Made by a program: the position numbers and the translations under genes. The notes beneath the pieces were generated by a model. It was not told where the DNA came from. It saw only the letters and a program-made list of their open reading frames with translations, and did no database searches. Below, one piece after another: positions 5,476-7,587 of a DNA stretch of 7,587 nucleotides. The stretch is from Bacillota bacterium (GTDB lineage Bacteria > Bacillota > UBA4882 > UBA10575), in contig DOID01000113.1 of the NCBI GenBank assembly GCA_003511465.1, positions 19,726-27,312 of the forward strand, read 5' to 3'. Each line of letters begins with the position of its first letter. Position 1 is the stretch's first letter.

Positions 5476-6457
5476 TTTTTTCCTTGGTCTTGACACCAGT
5501 TGTTATACAACTTCACTGGCGTTTGCGGACCAAGACGGACGGATTGTACAAGATCGCCGCCGAGTCTTAACGGTGGAAACAGGGGCAAGAGGGCTTCGAC
5601 AATCGGAAGCCCTTTTCCAGCATTTAAAGAACCTTCCTGATTTGGTGGAGGCTAGTGCGGCTTTTCGCCCCCTTCAAGGGGTGGCTTTTTCGGCGCGGCC
5701 GCGGCCGGTGGAGGGGTCTTATTTGCCGGTTTTTTTGGCCGGTGCGAATTTTGCGCGGGCGATCGCCGCGACGGCTGGGGTTCCATTGCTTTCCTCATCG
5801 CACCAAGAAGGTCATATTCGGGCAGCTTTAGCCGACTCTGGGCTGACGAGTGATGCTTTTTTGGGTTTGCACTTGTCGGGTGGGACCACTGAGCTGTTGG
5901 CGATAAAAAGGCAAACCACTGGGTATGCGATTAAACTATTGGGTGGCACCTCCGATTTACACGCCGGACAAATGGTTGACCGGATCGGGGTGGCGATGGG
6001 ACTACCCTTTCCGGCTGGTCCCCATTTAGATGCCTTAGTGCAGGAGGGAAAAGTCGAGACAGAAGGCAAGCTAAAGCTTCCGGTGGCGGTCCAGGGGTTA
6101 ACGGTTAGTTTTTCCGGGCCGACTTCGGCGGCTTTGCGTTTATGGAAGCAGAAACCGGATGACCGGGCTTTGGCTTTGGCGGTTTTAAATTGTTTAGTGG
6201 AATCGGTTTTTCGTTTACTCAAAGCCGGAGTGGCTACGGGTGAACCGGGTTGTCATGAAGTTTTGCTCTTTGGCGGGGTTGCCGCCAACACTTATTTACG
6301 CCGGGAGTTAACGGCCCGTTTGTACCGGGATTTGAACGGGATCAAGGTGTATTTCGGGAAACCCGCATTATCGGCGGATAATGCGGTGGGTTTAGCTCTA
6401 CTGGCCTGGGATGGTTTGGCGGCTGCCGAAAAGGGAGGAAGTCAACTTGGGGAATAA
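5468..6457 (+). CDS. Divergent TsaD/Kae1-family protein, function unassigned
   Basis: The 329-residue protein belongs to the ASKHA-fold family of TsaD (Kae1/YgjD), the tRNA threonylcarbamoyladenosine enzyme, but has diverged. Conserved parts include GLDTSC (7-12), the metal-binding HQEGH motif (His112, His116), SFSG (214-217), FGGVAANTYLR (268-278) and SADNAVGLALLAW (302-314), where Asp304 is the likely third metal ligand. Changed parts include CDET of TsaD, here CYTT (12-15). The normal SGGHTEL is SGGTTEL (137-143), which loses the histidine. The glycine-rich PGLVGAL loop is replaced by RPRPVEGSYLP, and DDAAGEAFDK by DLHAGQMVDR. It is probably a paralog, with true TsaD elsewhere in the genome; similar genes are known near nusB in clostridia. 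The start is ATG at 5468, overlapping nusB; the upstream TTG 5453 is less likely. It may bind metal and nucleotide. Its substrate is unknown. Confidence 0.85.
   Translation: MSSFFLGLDTSCYTTSLAFADQDGRIVQDRRRVLTVETGARGLRQSEALFQHLKNLPDLVEASAAFRPLQGVAFSARPRPVEGSYLPVFLAGANFARAIAATAGVPLLSSSHQEGHIRAALADSGLTSDAFLGLHLSGGTTELLAIKRQTTGYAIKLLGGTSDLHAGQMVDRIGVAMGLPFPAGPHLDALVQEGKVETEGKLKLPVAVQGLTVSFSGPTSAALRLWKQKPDDRALALAVLNCLVESVFRLLKAGVATGEPGCHEVLLFGGVAANTYLRRELTARLYRDLNGIKVYFGKPALSADNAVGLALLAWDGLAAAEKGGSQLGE
6434..6438 (+). promoter_or_regulatory. Ribosome binding site that sets the TTG start of polA
   Basis: GGAGG within GGGAGGAA lies eight bases before TTG 6447 and 20 bases before ATG 6459. The spacing favours the TTG, which adds Met-Gly-Asn-Lys before the conserved MLIIDG strand. 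The site lies inside the end of the preceding gene, which suggests coupled translation. Confidence 0.7.
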
Positions 6458-7587
6458 GATGTTGATTATTGATGGTCATAGTCTGGCGCACCGCGCCTTT
6501 CATGCTTTAAAAGACCAGCAGCTACGGACGGCAGAGGGCCTTCCGACCAGCGCTGTTTATGGGGTGGCGACGATGGTCCTCCGGTTATTGGAGGATGAAA
6601 CCCCCGATTATTTGGTGGTAGCGGAAGATCTGGGAAAGACTTTTCGCCATGAACTTTATGCCGAATATAAAGGGACCAGGAAAGAACTGGATGCGGATCT
6701 CTGTTGCCAGTTTCCGTACATTAAGGAATTCTATGAAAGCCTGGGGGCGCAGGTGATCGGGGTGGTTGGTTACGAGGCTGATGATGTCATCGGGACCATG
6801 GCCAGGCAGGCGCAAGAAGCGGGGCTAGAGGTATGCGTTGTCACTGGTGACAAGGATACCTTCCAGTTAGTGGAGGATGGGGTTTGTATCTACTATACGC
6901 GCCGGGGGATTACCGATTTGGTGCGGGTCACCGATGCTTATTTACTTGAAAAACACGGGTTGTCCGCGGGGCAATGGGCAGATTTTAAGGCTTTACGGGG
7001 TGACCCAGCAGATAATATTCCTGGGATTCCCGGGATCGGGGAGAAAACAGCGACTAAACTACTGACTGAGTTCCAAAGTTTAGATGCGCTTTTAAGTGAT
7101 CCAGAACAGATTAAGAATGAAAAACTGAAAAATCTATTGATTACCCATAAGGAAGACGCCCAGCGTTGGCAGGAGCTAACCACCATTAGGCGGGACGTTC
7201 CGTTACCGCTCAAACCGTCTGCTTGTCAATTTACCGCTGATTACGAACACTTGGGCGCTTTCTTTCAGAAGATGGAGTTCAGGAGTTTACAGAGTAAGCT
7301 AAAGCTGAAAGGGAGCGGGCCGCAAGCGACGGTGGGGGAGGTTTTGACGCCGGTAAGCTCCATTGTGAGTGGGGAGGAACTCCCGGCTTTCTTGGAAGGA
7401 AGCGCCAAGCAGCCGGTGGCGTTCCAGTTTCTGGCGACGGAAGCCACCTGGCAACGGGGGGAAGTCCTAGGCGTAGCCTTTTCAAAAACCCATGATGACC
7501 ACTGTTATCTTCCGCTAAGCGGGGAAAAGCAATCTTGGCCGGAACCACTGGTCCGCTGGCTCGCGGATCCCGAGGCCCGGAAACTAG
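6447..7587 (+). CDS. polA: DNA polymerase I, N-terminal part (runs off the window)
   Basis: PolA removes RNA primers and fills gaps in replication and repair. 380 codons are visible and the frame is open to the window edge; full PolA is about 850-900 residues. Residues 1-290 form the 5'-nuclease domain: MLIIDGHSLAHRAF (5-18), TFRHELYAEYKGTRK (65-79), GYEADDVIGTMA (108-119), VTGDKDTFQLV (132-142) and the helix-hairpin-helix region GDPADNIPGIPGIGEKTA (185-202). Metal ligands Asp9, Glu110, Asp112, Asp113, Asp135 and Asp137 are present. The usual Asp before TFRHE is Glu60, followed by Asp61. From about 291 a 3'-5' exonuclease-like domain begins; its first motif reads VAFQFLA (324-330) where active enzymes have DxE, so proofreading is probably lost, as in many Gram-positive PolA. 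The polymerase domain is beyond the window. It overlaps the previous gene by 11 bases. Confidence 0.93.
   Translation, partial: MGNKMLIIDGHSLAHRAFHALKDQQLRTAEGLPTSAVYGVATMVLRLLEDETPDYLVVAEDLGKTFRHELYAEYKGTRKELDADLCCQFPYIKEFYESLGAQVIGVVGYEADDVIGTMARQAQEAGLEVCVVTGDKDTFQLVEDGVCIYYTRRGITDLVRVTDAYLLEKHGLSAGQWADFKALRGDPADNIPGIPGIGEKTATKLLTEFQSLDALLSDPEQIKNEKLKNLLITHKEDAQRWQELTTIRRDVPLPLKPSACQFTADYEHLGAFFQKMEFRSLQSKLKLKGSGPQATVGEVLTPVSSIVSGEELPAFLEGSAKQPVAFQFLATEATWQRGEVLGVAFSKTHDDHCYLPLSGEKQSWPEPLVRWLADPEARKL

Noticed and set aside
5812..6222. Long open frame on the minus strand inside the TsaD-like gene.
   Set aside because: It lies wholly within a well-supported gene, has no family features or ribosome site, and is a shadow of plus-strand codon use. 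The same holds for the other minus-strand frames.

Overview
The window is a gene-dense, single-strand (+) block from an endospore-forming Bacillota (Firmicutes). Three stage III sporulation genes sit directly upstream of the acetyl-CoA carboxylase genes accB-accC, an Asp23 gene and nusB, an order also known from Bacillus subtilis (spoIIIA operon, accB, accC, yqhY, nusB). The moderate GC content, strong AGGAGG-type ribosome sites, frequent TTG/GTG starts and the extra genes (amaP, a DUF2273 gene, a TsaD-like gene after nusB) suggest a clostridial or related deep-branching lineage rather than Bacillus. I cannot name the genus.

Layout. Positions 25-1697 hold the end of the spoIIIA operon: spoIIIAF, spoIIIAG (overlapping by 17 bases) and spoIIIAH. 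These are parts of the channel in the mother-cell membrane that faces the forespore. A 112-base gap follows. Positions 1810-3704 hold accB (biotin carboxyl carrier protein) and accC (biotin carboxylase), separated by a 59-base spacer with a perfect 9-bp inverted repeat. Positions 3792-5012 hold an envelope/ACC-linked cluster: a YqhY-type Asp23 protein, an AmaP-type membrane protein whose soluble tail resembles Asp23, and a small DUF2273 membrane protein. Positions 5029-7587 hold nusB (transcription antitermination, rRNA), a divergent TsaD/Kae1-family protein, and the 5' part of polA, with short overlaps between these three genes.

How they work together. The SpoIIIA proteins act only during sporulation. 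AccB and AccC make malonyl-CoA for fatty acid synthesis with AccA/AccD, which are not in the window. YqhY has been linked to acetyl-CoA carboxylase control in B. subtilis, while in staphylococci Asp23 is held at the membrane by AmaP beside a DUF2273 protein. This window places both associations in one run. No terminator is visible anywhere, so read-through between blocks is likely, with possible internal promoters in the two longer gaps.

No mobile element, CRISPR array, tRNA, rRNA or clear riboswitch was seen. The window is largely conserved core genome. The most notable points are the TsaD-like paralog with altered active-site motifs, the accB/accC hairpin, the unusual spoIIIAF start, a metal-ligand substitution in PolA, and a recurring alpha-beta-beta-alpha-beta domain pattern in five successive non-ACC genes.
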